A stretch of DNA of 64,000 bases from JBCCFW01 sp039029535 (lineage in GTDB: Bacteria; Acidobacteriota; JBCCFW01): contig JBCCFW010000007.1 in NCBI GenBank assembly GCA_039029535.1, positions 1 through 64,000 of the forward strand, in the 5' to 3' direction. The notes under the pieces were generated by a model. It was not told the origin of the DNA, did not search any database, and saw only the letters and a list, made by a program, of their open reading frames with translations. Positions 18,014 through 28,133 of this stretch are shown one piece after another. Numbering within the stretch: the stretch's first letter is position 1; every line of letters begins with the position of its first letter. The translations under genes were made by a program, and so were the position numbers.

Positions 18014-18754
18014 GTGACAGCACGAGGTCGTCGGACCATCGCCCTCATCGTGCTCACGCTCCTCGTCGTCGGGGCGCTGGCCACTTACCACCACGGTCGA
18101 CGGCTTTGGGTGCCGGCCTACCTGAAGGTCAAGGGACGGCGGACCGTGGCGGAGGCCGTCGAGCAGTTCGCGCCCGATGCCGAGGCTCGTCTCCGGCCTC
18201 ACTTCGAGTCGGCCGGCGTCGACTACCCACCCGAGCGCCTGGCCTTCGTGGTCCTGAAAGACACCAAGACCTTCGAGCTCTGGGCCGACGACGGCGGAGG
18301 CCCGACACGCGTCGTCGACTACCCAGTGCTCGCTGCCAGCGGCGGGCCTGGTCCGAAGCTGAGGGAAGGCGATCGGCAAGTGCCGGAAGGGCTCTACCGG
18401 ATCAGCGGGCTCAACCCGAACAGCGCCTTCCACCTGTCGATGAAGGTGAGCTATCCCAACGAGCACGACCTCCTGCATGCCGAGCGCGAAGGACGGACCG
18501 AGCCGGGCAGCGACATCTTCATCCACGGCAAGGCGGCGTCCATCGGCTGTCTCGCCATGGGGGATCCCGCCATCGAGGAGCTCTTCGTCCTGACCGCCCG
18601 GGTCGGGCGGGAGCGGGTCGAGGTCCTCATCGCTCCGACCGACTTCCGTCGGCACGGCGTGCCCCCCGTCGACGAGGAGCAGCCGGCCTGGGTGCCGGCC
18701 CTGCATGCGAGCCTGATCGAAGCACTGGCTCGGTACCCGCGAAGCGATCGCTGA
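18014..18754 (+). CDS. L,D-transpeptidase family protein (YkuD domain), membrane-anchored
   Basis: A 246-residue envelope enzyme starting at GTG 18014, with AGGAGG just upstream. A signal-anchor covers residues about 8-24 (IALIVLTLLVVGALA). The YkuD catalytic motif is IFIHGKAASIGCLAMG with His171 and nucleophile Cys179. The segment around PEGLYRISGLNPNSAFHLSM resembles the YafK (DpaA) branch, which works on peptidoglycan crosslinks or on the murein link of Braun-type lipoprotein. Whether it forms or cleaves bonds cannot be told from sequence. It is co-oriented with the queuosine genes but not obviously connected to them. Confidence 0.8.
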   Translation: MTARGRRTIALIVLTLLVVGALATYHHGRRLWVPAYLKVKGRRTVAEAVEQFAPDAEARLRPHFESAGVDYPPERLAFVVLKDTKTFELWADDGGGPTRVVDYPVLAASGGPGPKLREGDRQVPEGLYRISGLNPNSAFHLSMKVSYPNEHDLLHAEREGRTEPGSDIFIHGKAASIGCLAMGDPAIEELFVLTARVGRERVEVLIAPTDFRRHGVPPVDEEQPAWVPALHASLIEALARYPRSDR

Positions 18755-18781
18755 GCGGCCTCGCCTGGGCTAGCATCGCGC

Positions 18782-19126
18782 ATGTTCATCGGACGCGAGT
18801 TCCACATCGACAGCGCCCATCAGCTCCCGGGGCATCCCCGCTGCGGGACCCTCCACGGTCACACCTACCGGATCGCCGTGGAGCTGGGCGGGGCTCAGGA
18901 CGAGCGGGGGATGATCCTCGACTTCGCCGACCTGCGTCGGGAGACCGAGGCCTTCCTCGAGCACCTCGATCACGTCTACCTCAACGACGTGCTCGAGAAG
19001 CCGCCGACCGTCGAGAACATCGCCGACTACATCTTCCAGGGCCTCAAGGAGCGCCTGCCTGGCCTGACCCGCGTGAAGGTCTGGGAGGGGCATGGCAAGT
19101 ACGCCGAGGTCGGAGAGCCGCGGTGA
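18782..19126 (+). CDS. queD: 6-carboxy-5,6,7,8-tetrahydropterin synthase (QueD)
   Basis: A 114-residue enzyme converting dihydroneopterin triphosphate to carboxytetrahydropterin, the step after GTP cyclohydrolase in queuosine synthesis. The zinc histidines are His13 (FHIDSAHQLPGH) and His25/His27 (CGTLHGHTYR), and the catalytic Cys21 is present. GMILDFADLR and the C-terminal VKVWEG match the family. Its last codons overlap the start of the Rieske gene by 4 bp (GTGA), so the two are translationally coupled. Confidence 0.92.
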   Translation: MFIGREFHIDSAHQLPGHPRCGTLHGHTYRIAVELGGAQDERGMILDFADLRRETEAFLEHLDHVYLNDVLEKPPTVENIADYIFQGLKERLPGLTRVKVWEGHGKYAEVGEPR

Positions 19127-20178
19127 GCCAGGAGGCCGTTCGGGGTCGCCTCTTCCTCGATCCCGAGATTCAGGAGTCCCTGAGAGAGCGTGTCCTGGCC
19201 CCCTCATGGCAGCTCGTCGACGTCGAGGAGCCGGAGCGTGGCGAGCTGGTCCCCTTCGCGCTCCTCCCCGGCTCCCTCGATGAGCCGCTCCTGCTCACGC
19301 GGGATGATGCTGGCGAGCTCCGCTGTCTCCAGGGCACCTGCACGCACCGGGGCTTCGTCCTGGCCGAGGCTCCCGCCCGAGGACCGAAGCTGCGCTGTCG
19401 CTATCACGGACGTCGCTTCGACCTGAGCGGACGCTGCCTCGGCTCGCCCGGCTTCGACGACGTCGCGGACTTCCCCGGTGAGGAGGACCACCTCCAGCGC
19501 CTGCCCTGGGAGAGCCTGGGACCCCTGCGCTTCACGACCGTGCAGGCTTCCGGGGCTCCGGACTTCGATGACTGGCTGGGGCTCGTGCCCGAGCTCATGG
19601 GCTTCCTGGATTGGTCGCGCTTCGAGCGCGCGCTCGACCGGGAGGTCGATCACGAGATCGACGCGCACTGGACCCTCTATCTCGAGAACTTCCTCGAGAG
19701 CCTGCACGTGCCCTTCGTTCATCCGAGCCTGACCGCCACCGTGGACCCGACCGCCTACGAGATCGAGACCTGGCCTCAGGGGAGCGTGCAGGTCGGCTTC
19801 GCGGCCGAGGGCGAGTCGGCCTTCGAGTTGCCGGCGGGCCATCGCTTCGAGGGACGGCGAGTGGCCGCCTTCCACTTCCAGCTCTTCCCCAACACCTTGC
19901 TGAACTTCTATCCGTGGGGCCTGTCGGCGAATCTGGTCGATCCGCTCGGCGACGCGCGCTGCCGGGTGCGCTACCGAACCTGGGTCGGCGACCCCTCGAA
20001 GTTGGACCAGGGAGCCGGGGGCGACCTCCCGACGGTCGAGCGCGAGGACCAGCAGGTCGTCCGCTCGGTGCAGCGGGGGGCGCGCTCGAGGCTCTTCCGA
20101 CCTGGCCGTCTCGTGCCTCGGGACGAGGCCGCGGTGGTGCACTTCCAGGCGTTCGCGGCGGCGGCGCTGAAGTCCTGA
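19123..20178 (+). CDS. Rieske non-heme iron oxygenase, alpha-subunit type
   Basis: A 351-residue protein read from GTG 19123, which overlaps the queD stop. The N-terminal Rieske domain carries C-x-H ... C-x2-H: Cys73/His75 (GTCTHRGFVLAE) and Cys92/His95 (LRCRYHGRRFD), binding a 2Fe-2S cluster. The catalytic domain has ENFLESLHVPFVHPSL, with the Asn and two His of the mononuclear-iron facial triad. The family uses O2 and an external reductase to hydroxylate or demethylate substrates such as aromatics, quaternary amines or sterols. The substrate is unknown. No reductase or ferredoxin gene is adjacent. The frame continues open far upstream, but only the part after 19123 looks like the family. 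Confidence 0.85.
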   Translation: MSQEAVRGRLFLDPEIQESLRERVLAPSWQLVDVEEPERGELVPFALLPGSLDEPLLLTRDDAGELRCLQGTCTHRGFVLAEAPARGPKLRCRYHGRRFDLSGRCLGSPGFDDVADFPGEEDHLQRLPWESLGPLRFTTVQASGAPDFDDWLGLVPELMGFLDWSRFERALDREVDHEIDAHWTLYLENFLESLHVPFVHPSLTATVDPTAYEIETWPQGSVQVGFAAEGESAFELPAGHRFEGRRVAAFHFQLFPNTLLNFYPWGLSANLVDPLGDARCRVRYRTWVGDPSKLDQGAGGDLPTVEREDQQVVRSVQRGARSRLFRPGRLVPRDEAAVVHFQAFAAAALKS

Positions 20179-20285
20179 CGAGGCGGGCCGATGGGCTGGT
20201 GGGGGAGACGCGCCGGCCTGGAGCTGGTTTGGTAGGCTCCGCGTCTCCTCGCGGACGGCCACTCGGGCCCCGCGGATGGTGACGC

Positions 20286-20687
20286 GTGATCTCGACCTTG
20301 CCCGACCTGGCCCCCCTCTTCGCTGAAGCTCGTCGTCATCAGAACAAGCTGGCGCTGGCCGGAGGAGGCCAGGCCGGTGGCGTGGCGGCGGCCCTGATCA
20401 CCGACCAGGGCAACGTCTACTCGGGCATCAGCATCGTCGTCCCCTGCGGCATGGGCTTCTGTGCCGAGCACGCGGCAATCGCGGAGATGCTCAAGCACGG
20501 CGAGCGCAACATCGCGGCCATCGTCGCCCTCGACGAGGAGCTCATCCTCCCGCCCTGCGGCCGCTGCCGCGAGCTCATCGTCAACCTCTCGACCTACAAC
20601 CAGGACACCCTGGCGGCAGTGAGCGAGACCGAGACCATGCGCCTGGCCGAGCTGCTGCCGAATCAGTGGAACGAGTACGTCGACTGA
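20286..20687 (+). CDS. Cytidine/blasticidin-S deaminase-like protein
   Basis: A 133-residue zinc deaminase-fold protein starting at GTG 20286. The zinc and proton-shuttle motif CAEHAA (Cys59, Glu61) and PPCGRCRE (Cys91, Cys94) are complete. The segment NVYSGISIVVPCGMGFCAE is nearer to the cytidine and blasticidin-S deaminase group than to tRNA adenosine deaminases. It probably forms a tetramer and salvages pyrimidine nucleosides; a role on a modified nucleoside is possible. It lies about 100 bp after the Rieske gene. Confidence 0.8.
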   Translation: MISTLPDLAPLFAEARRHQNKLALAGGGQAGGVAAALITDQGNVYSGISIVVPCGMGFCAEHAAIAEMLKHGERNIAAIVALDEELILPPCGRCRELIVNLSTYNQDTLAAVSETETMRLAELLPNQWNEYVD

Positions 20688-21090
20688 GTCGTGGTGGATT
20701 GAGGGCCGCCGCGAGACGGCGCGTGTCGCATCGTGATCGTGACGAACGACGCGATTGGCACGTCCCGGTCACGGTTGCTACGGTTTCTCAACTGCGCTGA
20801 AGAGCGGGGCTGCCATCCCGCTCTTCGAGGGTGAACCGCGTCGCTCGACGTGGGCGCTCGCAGTCGTGGGAGGCGATGACGATCGCGATCCCACCCGTCT
20901 TCTCGTGGTTCTCACGGGAGAGGCGCCACGGGGGACTCCAGTCGTGGTGCGTCTTCAGCCCGAGCCGTGCGTGGATGGTTCGCCGATCGCACCGAGGCCG
21001 GACTCCCGATCCGGCCTCGGTGCGATGGCGAAGTGAAGATGCCGCGATGTTTCACGCGTTCTCGAAGCGGGCTTCGGATACGTTCGTCTC
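20688..21090 (+). other. 403-bp spacer with two perfect hairpins, no supported gene
   Basis: Two perfect inverted repeats stand out. GAAGAGCGGG/CCCGCTCTTC (20799-20808 with 20817-20826) is a 10-bp stem with an 8-nt loop. The second is a 17-bp stem (20986-21002 with 21010-21026) and a 7-nt loop. Neither has a U-run. The first is well placed to terminate the deaminase transcript. The second lies just before the lipoprotein gene at 21091 and could be a terminator, insulator or RNA element. The short frames here lack a start signal and family features. Confidence 0.6.
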
Positions 21091-22308
21091 GTGGTCTCGA
21101 CGTCGCTGCGAATCGGAGTGCTGCTGGCCGCCTGCTGGACCTGCGGCAGCCATGTCGCCTGCTCATCGACACCAGGCTGGCGCTTTCCAGTCCGGGCTCC
21201 CCCACACGATCACGGCGTCGAGCGTCTGATCGCTCGGCTGGCCGGTCGCGCCCAGTCCGCCACGGGACCCTGGCTCGAAGGCTCCGAGCAGCCGCCGCTT
21301 CGCGAGCTCGTCGGCCCATCGCTCCGCGAGGAGGCCAGCCTGCGTCAGCTCCAGGCGGACTGGACTCGTCTCCTCGGGCCTGGTGCCGTGCAGGTCAGGG
21401 GGCCGATTTCGAATCGGAGCAGCCGCCAGGGCTGGCTGGTCGGGCTCATGCTGACCGCGTCGAAGACGGAAGCTCGCCTCACCGCGGCGGTCGACGGCGC
21501 GGACTGCGTCGTCGGGCTGACCCTCGAGACCGCGGAGGGACTGCACGCCACCGTCGGCATCGACCCCCGCGAGCTGCTCGTCGACGTTCGCGAGCTCTCC
21601 GTCCGGCTCGACAAGGGTGGCGCCATGCTCACGTTGCCCAAGGGGGACGGTCCTTGGCCGGCGGTCGTCCTGGACTCGACTCCCCTCGCGTCGGAGCACG
21701 CGCTCAGCCGCGAGCTCGCACTGGGCCTGGCTGCGCGAGGCGTGGCCGTGCTGCGGCGGCCGGCAGGAGGGAGTCCCTGGTCTTGGACCTTGGAGGACGG
21801 GTTGAGGTTCCTCATCGATCATCCGGAGGTGAGGGCGGACCGCCTGTTCCTCGCCGGAGAGCTGCTCACGGCGACCACCGTCCTGAGCGTCCCGCCCCGT
21901 GACGGGATCGTGGGGCGACTCCTGCTTCAGCCGGGTGAGCCATTGCCTTTCGAGGAGTACCCCTGGTCGGAGAACCCGCTCGAGGCTCCCTTGTCTGACC
22001 TCGAGTGGGGTGGCTCGGGAGAGGAGGTGGCTGCCGACCCCTCGGTTCTTGCCCCGCCGTCCGAGCGTCTCCTCGTCATACGAGGCACTTGTGAGCCCGA
22101 GACCCTCTCCGGCTGGGAGGGGAAGGAGTGGTCCGCGCTCACGCGACGGCTCGAGCGCACGTGGCCCGAGCACGTCGTCTGGGATCGTCCGGACCTGAAC
22201 CGACGGCTCTGGCCCTGCTCCCAGGCGGCACCGGTGTTCTCCTCGGGTGCGAGCCTCGACCACCGTCTCCTCGAGGAGATCGCGGACTGGTTGACCGCGG
22301 CGCGCTGA
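21091..22308 (+). CDS. Lipoprotein with degenerate alpha/beta-hydrolase-like fold
   Basis: A 405-residue protein with a lipoprotein signal (IGVLLAACWT... HVAC, Cys24). Residues about 60-150 resemble the non-catalytic N-terminal domain that precedes some secreted serine hydrolases. The middle part, GPWPAVVLDSTPLASEH followed by SRELALGLAARGVAVLRRP, looks like the first strands of a dienelactone-hydrolase/aminopeptidase fold. At the expected nucleophile elbow (G-x-S-x-G) the sequence is LFLAGELLTATT, so the catalytic serine is missing. A binding or structural role is therefore more likely than hydrolysis. Convergent with the sulfatase gene, 15 bp apart. Confidence 0.5.
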   Translation: MVSTSLRIGVLLAACWTCGSHVACSSTPGWRFPVRAPPHDHGVERLIARLAGRAQSATGPWLEGSEQPPLRELVGPSLREEASLRQLQADWTRLLGPGAVQVRGPISNRSSRQGWLVGLMLTASKTEARLTAAVDGADCVVGLTLETAEGLHATVGIDPRELLVDVRELSVRLDKGGAMLTLPKGDGPWPAVVLDSTPLASEHALSRELALGLAARGVAVLRRPAGGSPWSWTLEDGLRFLIDHPEVRADRLFLAGELLTATTVLSVPPRDGIVGRLLLQPGEPLPFEEYPWSENPLEAPLSDLEWGGSGEEVAADPSVLAPPSERLLVIRGTCEPETLSGWEGKEWSALTRRLERTWPEHVVWDRPDLNRRLWPCSQAAPVFSSGASLDHRLLEEIADWLTAAR

Positions 22309-22323
22309 CGGCCAGTCGGCTGG

Positions 22324-24042
22324 TCAGTCCGTGTACCCCAGCGACTTCAGGCTTTCGGCCACCGCTGGCGGCAAGCCCTTCGGCAGGGTCGTCCCCACCG
22401 CCGCCTTCACCGCCGTCTCCGGCGGGGCGCTGCCGAACAGCGTCGCAAGCTCCTTCTCGAGTCGTTCGAGGTCCTCGGGACGAGCGTTCGCGAGGTCGGT
22501 GCGCTCGAGGGGATCCGACGACCAGTCCCAGAGCCCTCGCTCGGGTGGTGAGCTCAAGCGCGCTCGATACTTGAGCCCCGAAGAGGCCAGCACCGTCTTC
22601 TCCTCATGGGGCTTGAACTGCGCGTTGATCGCCTCGCTGTAGACCCGCTCGTGACCGCCCGGCACCTGGAGCTGACGCCCCTGACCACCGGGGTCGTCGA
22701 GACCCGCGATGGCGAGCACGGTGGGGAAGATGTCGAGCAGGGTGACCAGCTCGTCGCGACGACCCGGCGCGACGGAGGCGATGTCGGCCACGAGCGGGAC
22801 GTGGAGCAAGGTCTGCCACGAGCCATGCCCGTGACGATGTCCCTTGCCCACGACGCCGCCGGAGTGCTCGCCGAATTCCTCGCCATGGTCGGAGAACACG
22901 AGGATGTCCGTGGTCTCCCGCAGCCCCAGCTCCTCGAGCGTGCTCAGGATCGCGCCGAAGGCCTCGTCCACCGCCGCGATGTCGCCGATGTAGTGGAGCC
23001 ACTCGTCGCGCACGGCCTCGGGGACCCCGTCGGGCAGGGCGGCGGTGCTGCCCAGGAAGCGCTGGTCCGTGTAGGGGTCGTGCGGCTCGTAGCTGTGCCA
23101 GAACATGAAGAACGGCGAGCGAGCACTGCGGTCGTGACGTTGCTTGAGCCAGCGCGACACCGCGTGGGCCGAGCGCCAGCACTCCACGCTCGGGTTGGGT
23201 CGGTGCCAGCGACGTGCCTTGGTGTGCGAATGCTCGACGACCAGGTCGAAGCCTCGGGTCGGACCGTAGCTCCAGGAGATGAAGCCCTCGCCGGTGAAGG
23301 CGACCGTCTCGTAGCCCGCCTCGCGCAGGCGAGTGGCGAGGGTGGGGCGCGTCGGCGCGCCGAGCGAGGCGCCCGAGCTGCGACCGTGCCAGGAGGGCAG
23401 CACGCCGGTCAGCGCCGACGCGTGACTGGGCAGGGTCCAGGACGAGGGCGCCTGAGCCCGGGTCCAGGTCGTGCCCTCGTCCGCCAGCGCGTCGAGGTGG
23501 GGCGTCGACTCGATGACCTGGCCGAGGTGCGACACCGCGTCGGCCCGGAGCGTGTCGAGCGAGACGAGGAGCACGTTGCGGCGCGGGTCCTTCGCTGCGG
23601 TCTCCCAGTGCGGGTCGCTCCACCAGATCTCGAGCGCGTCTCCCGCGTCGGCCTCGAGACGCAGCGACCGGGTGCCGGCCGGGACCTCGACGTCGAAGGC
23701 GTGCCAGCCGGCCGACTCGCGCTTGGCGGGCGTGAGGCTCGCCGAGGCCAGCTCGACCAGCTCACCCTCAGCTTGCTCGGCCAGCACCCGGCCCTCCGCG
23801 GCCGTTGGCCAGGGCCAGCCGGAGTCGGTGAGGGCCGTCACGTGGATCAGGGCCCGGGTCGCAGTGGGGGGCACCTCCACCGTCAGCGCCGTCCCCGGCG
23901 TCGCCGCGCGCTGCGCCAGCCGGCGTCCTTCGCCGATCCAGGCGGCCGTGGCGAGGGCGCCCGAGCCCACCGAGCGGGGCTTCGAGGAGCAGCTCAGGCC
24001 GAGCAGGACCAGCAGCCCGAGGGTGACGGCGTGGAGGGTCAC
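22324..24042 (-). CDS. Sulfatase-fold lipoprotein (alkaline phosphatase superfamily, Thr nucleophile)
   Basis: A 572-residue envelope protein. GTG 24042 is chosen because AAGGGAG precedes it and it gives a compact lipoprotein signal (TLGLLVLLGLSC); a TTG at 24099 is the alternative. An N-terminal beta-rich region (to about 150) precedes the sulfatase domain: NVLLVSLDTLRADAVSHLG (metal-binding Asp), then SSWTLPSHASALTG, later HSYEPHDPY and FSDHGEEFGEH. At the place where sulfatases have C/S-x-P-x-R for formylglycine, this has Thr203 in TLPSH, as in phosphotransferases of the LtaS/phosphoglycerol type. It is thus more likely a phosphohydrolase or phosphotransferase than a sulfatase. Confidence 0.72.
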   Translation of the reverse strand: MTLHAVTLGLLVLLGLSCSSKPRSVGSGALATAAWIGEGRRLAQRAATPGTALTVEVPPTATRALIHVTALTDSGWPWPTAAEGRVLAEQAEGELVELASASLTPAKRESAGWHAFDVEVPAGTRSLRLEADAGDALEIWWSDPHWETAAKDPRRNVLLVSLDTLRADAVSHLGQVIESTPHLDALADEGTTWTRAQAPSSWTLPSHASALTGVLPSWHGRSSGASLGAPTRPTLATRLREAGYETVAFTGEGFISWSYGPTRGFDLVVEHSHTKARRWHRPNPSVECWRSAHAVSRWLKQRHDRSARSPFFMFWHSYEPHDPYTDQRFLGSTAALPDGVPEAVRDEWLHYIGDIAAVDEAFGAILSTLEELGLRETTDILVFSDHGEEFGEHSGGVVGKGHRHGHGSWQTLLHVPLVADIASVAPGRRDELVTLLDIFPTVLAIAGLDDPGGQGRQLQVPGGHERVYSEAINAQFKPHEEKTVLASSGLKYRARLSSPPERGLWDWSSDPLERTDLANARPEDLERLEKELATLFGSAPPETAVKAAVGTTLPKGLPPAVAESLKSLGYTD

Positions 24043-24131
24043 GCTCCCTTGCCGGGCCCCGGGGTGAGGGCTAAGCTTGCTCGTTTCTAGCAGTTGCAAG
24101 ACGGCAGTCCCAGGTGGAGCCGGAGGTCGAC

Positions 24132-25236
24132 GTGGCAGCAGAGAAGGAGATTCTGGTCGGCGGGCAGGCCGTCATGGAAGGGGTGATGATGAAGCTGCCC
24201 GAGTCTTGGGCGCTCACGGTGCGCCGGAGCAACGGCGACTTCGTCACCAAGACCGGCCTCTGCAAGCCCTGGAGCGACCGCTGGCCCATCCTCAAGCTCC
24301 CCGTCCTGCGCGGTGGAGCCGTCCTCATTTCCACGCTCATCCTCGGGATGAAGTGCCTGTTCTTCTCCAGCGACATCGTCGCGGCCGACATCGAGGCCGA
24401 GGAGCAGGCGAAGAAGGACGAGGACGCTGGGAACAAGGGCGGCGGCAAGCCGACCGGCGGCGCTACGACCAGCCTGCTGACCCTGGCGAACCTGCTGCTG
24501 CTCACCTTCGTGACCTCGCTCCCGGACGGGACCGAGTCCGACGACGAGGGCACGGCCAGTAACGATGCCTCGGGCGCCGGTGCGGCGACGGCCGTCGAGG
24601 GCGACAAGCCCGTCGAGGGGGGAATGCGCTGGTACGAGATCGCCCTGTCGGGCGGTGTTGCCTTGCTGCTCTTCCTCGGTCTCTTCAAGGCCCTGCCCCT
24701 CGCCGTGGCCTGGGGTGCCAAGTCGGTCTGGCCGGCCCTGGGACACCCGGTGGCTGAGAGCCTCATCAGCGGCGTGGCCCTGCTCTGCGTCTTCATCTCC
24801 TACCTGTGGCTGGTCTCGCGGCTGCCCGACATCCGACGGGTGTTCCAGTACCACGGCGCCGAGCACAAGGTGGTCTACCTCCACGAGAACGGGGGCGAGC
24901 GCGAGGTCGCCGCTGCCCAGGAGTACTCCACCTTCCACCCGCGTTGCGGGACGTCGTTCCTCGTGTTCATGGTCGCCACGTCCATCCTGGTCTGGGCGGC
25001 CTTCCCGATGGACGTCGGCTTCCTCGGCAAGTTCTTGCTGCGCCTCGCGCTCTTTCCGCTGATCATCGGCCTGTCCTACGAGATGATCCGGCTCACCGCG
25101 CGCAAGCGGACGCAGTCCCTGTTCAAGGCGCTGCTCACTCCGGGGCTCTGGACTCAGCGCATCACCACCAAGCCGCCGGACGACTCGATGGTCGCCGTCT
25201 CGCTGAACTCTCTCGCTCTCGCAGAGGAAGTCGCCA

Positions 25237-25262
<26 letters not shown>
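24132..25262 (+). CDS. DUF1385 family membrane protein
   Basis: A 376-residue integral membrane protein. GTG 24132 is preferred (GGAGG 5 nt upstream) and opens with the family start ILVGGQAVMEGVMMK. Membrane segments lie near VLISTLILGMKCLF, the region after TTSLLTLANLLLLTF, EIALSGGVALLLFLGLF, ALLCVFISYLWLV, and two in the C-terminal part. RVFQYHGAEHKVVY and FHPRCGTSF are conserved motifs of the family, which has no assigned function but is repeatedly found next to prfA. Its last 26 bp overlap the prfA start, so the two are translationally coupled. Confidence 0.85.
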
Positions 25263-26315
<1,053 letters not shown>

Positions 26316-26319
<4 letters not shown>

Positions 26320-27194
26320 GCACGCTCGACGAGACGCTCGGCCGGGCTCGGGAGCGTCTGGTCGCTGCCGGCCTGGTGAACGTCGAGACGGAAGCCCGCC
26401 GACTGCTCGCCCACTGCCTGAGCGCGTCCACGAGCTGGACCTTCGCCCACGGCGACGAGCCCATGCCGGAGGAGGCGGCGGCCCGTCTCGACGAGCTGCT
26501 CGAACGACGGGCCACCCGCGAGCCGCTCCAGCATCTCCTCGGTGAGGTCGAGTTCTGGTCGCGTTCGCTCAAGGTGTCACCGGCCGCGCTCATCCCGCGT
26601 CCCGAGACCGAGCACCTGGTCGAGACCGTGTTGCTGGGCCTGGGTGAGAAGGAGACGCCCCGTCTCGCCGACATCGGCACGGGGAGTGGTTGCATCGGCC
26701 TGGCCTTGCTCTCGGAGCGACCGCTCGCTCGGCTCGTCGCCACGGACGTGTCCGAAGAGGCGCTGGCCCTGGCCGGAGAGAACCTGCGTGAGGCCGGCTT
26801 CGAGGATCGCGTCGAGCTGCGCTGCGGTCATCTCGCGGAGCCGCTCAGTGACGTCCCGCTCTTCGACGTCGTGGCCGCCAACTTGCCGTACGTGCCGCAG
26901 CGGCACCTCGAGGGTCTTCAGGTGGAGGTGCGGGATCACGAGCCCGAGGTGGCTCTCATCGGTGGGGAGCGAGGGACCGAGCTGGTCGAAGAGCTCATCG
27001 GGACGGCACCGGACGTGCTCGTCGACGACGGGCTGTTGGTCCTCGAGATCGGGCTCGGTCAGCACGAGCGCGTGGTGGAGCAGCTCGAGCTGGCTGGCTA
27101 CCATTCGGTCGAGGTCGTCTGCGACCTCGCCGGCATCCCCCGGACCATCGCCGCCCGCCGGCAGGCCCGCGATCCCTCGACGGAGACCTCATGA
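26316..27194 (+). CDS. prmC: Release factor glutamine N5-methyltransferase (PrmC)
   Basis: A 292-residue SAM-dependent enzyme that methylates the glutamine of the GGQ motif in RF1 and RF2. The helical N-terminal domain is followed by LIPRPETEHLVE, SAM-binding ADIGTGSGCIGLAL (120-132) and the active-site motif NLPY (189-192), a normal variant of NPPY. GTG start overlaps the prfA stop by 4 bp (GTGA), so expression depends on ribosomes finishing prfA. That makes the internal prfA UAG potentially polar on prmC. Confidence 0.92.
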
Positions 27195-27577
27195 GCGACC
27201 AGGACGAGAAGTGGAAGGACAAGCTGAGCCCGGAGCAGTACCACGTGCTGCGCGAGGCCGGGACCGAGCGAGCCTTCACCGGCAAGTACTGGGACGAGAA
27301 GGCGCCGGGCACCTACAAGTGCGCGGCCTGCGGAGCTCCGCTGTACTCGTCGAAGGCGAAGTACGACTCGGGCTCGGGCTGGCCGAGCTTCTTCGAGGCC
27401 GTCAATCCGGAGGCCGTCAAGCTCACCGAGGACACCAGCCACGGCATGCGTCGCATCGAGCTGACCTGCGCCGAGTGCGACTCGCATCTCGGTCATCTCT
27501 TCCCCGATGGACCGCAGCCGACGGGGATGCGGCACTGCATCAATTCCTGCTCGCTCGACCTCGAGAAGGACGAGTAG
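27191..27577 (+). CDS. msrB: Peptide-methionine (R)-S-oxide reductase (MsrB)
   Basis: A 128-residue cytosolic repair enzyme reducing Met-R-sulfoxide. The structural zinc site is two CxxC pairs (Cys44/Cys47 and Cys93/Cys96). GSGWPSFFEA and the catalytic RHCINSCSL with Cys116 are present. A cysteine at 120, usually Ala or Val in this position, could serve as an alternative resolving residue. Start overlaps prmC by 4 bp (ATGA). Ends with a TAG stop exactly at the usual family end, showing that UAG terminates in this genome. Confidence 0.93.
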   Translation: MSDQDEKWKDKLSPEQYHVLREAGTERAFTGKYWDEKAPGTYKCAACGAPLYSSKAKYDSGSGWPSFFEAVNPEAVKLTEDTSHGMRRIELTCAECDSHLGHLFPDGPQPTGMRHCINSCSLDLEKDE

Positions 27578-27599
27578 GCCGAGTCCGCGAGAGGCCGTG

Positions 27600-28133
27600 A
27601 TGGGGGACTTGCGCTTCGAGCGCTTCGTGACCGAGCAGGCCGAGGAGCTGGTCGACTGGCTCCTGTCGGAGACCTGGCCCTTCCACGGAGCCACTCGACC
27701 GGACCGCGCCAAGCTGCTCGAGCGGGTCGAGAGCGGGTTCTTTCTCGGTGAGCACGTCGAGACCTGGTGGGGCCTGCTCGGTGACGAGCGTGTCGCCTTC
27801 GTGCGCCTCTTCGACCTCGAGGACGAGACTCCGCTCTTCGACCTGCGGTTGCGGGAAGCGTTCCGCGGACGCGGTCTCGGGGCGGCGACCCTGCGCTGGC
27901 TCACCGAGCACGTCTTCACGAAGCACGAGCACTGCATCCGCGTCGCCGGCTACACGCGGGAGGACAACGCGGCCATGCGGGCGACCTTCCAGCGCTGTGG
28001 CTACGTGAAGGAGGCGCGGCACCGTGGGGTCTGGGATCGACCCGACGGTCCGAACCTCGACGCGGTCGGCTACGCGATCATGAAGTGCGACTGGGAGAGC
28101 GGGACGACGACGCCGCTGCGCTGGGAGGAGTGA
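27600..28133 (+). CDS. GNAT-family N-acetyltransferase
   Basis: A 177-residue acetyltransferase. It resembles the RimJ/RimL-type group: LRFERFVTEQAEELVDWL at the start, acetyl-CoA pyrophosphate loop REAFRGRGLGAATLRWL (R/Q-x-x-G-x-G/A), then GYTREDNAAMRATFQRCGY. The start may be ATG 27600 or the GTG just before it. It begins 22 bp after msrB, completing a five-gene run. Substrate is unknown. Confidence 0.8.
   Translation: MGDLRFERFVTEQAEELVDWLLSETWPFHGATRPDRAKLLERVESGFFLGEHVETWWGLLGDERVAFVRLFDLEDETPLFDLRLREAFRGRGLGAATLRWLTEHVFTKHEHCIRVAGYTREDNAAMRATFQRCGYVKEARHRGVWDRPDGPNLDAVGYAIMKCDWESGTTTPLRWEE

Noticed and set aside
20755..21036. Short plus-strand frame in the spacer after the deaminase gene
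   Set aside because: It spans both hairpins, has no Shine-Dalgarno, and shows no family features.
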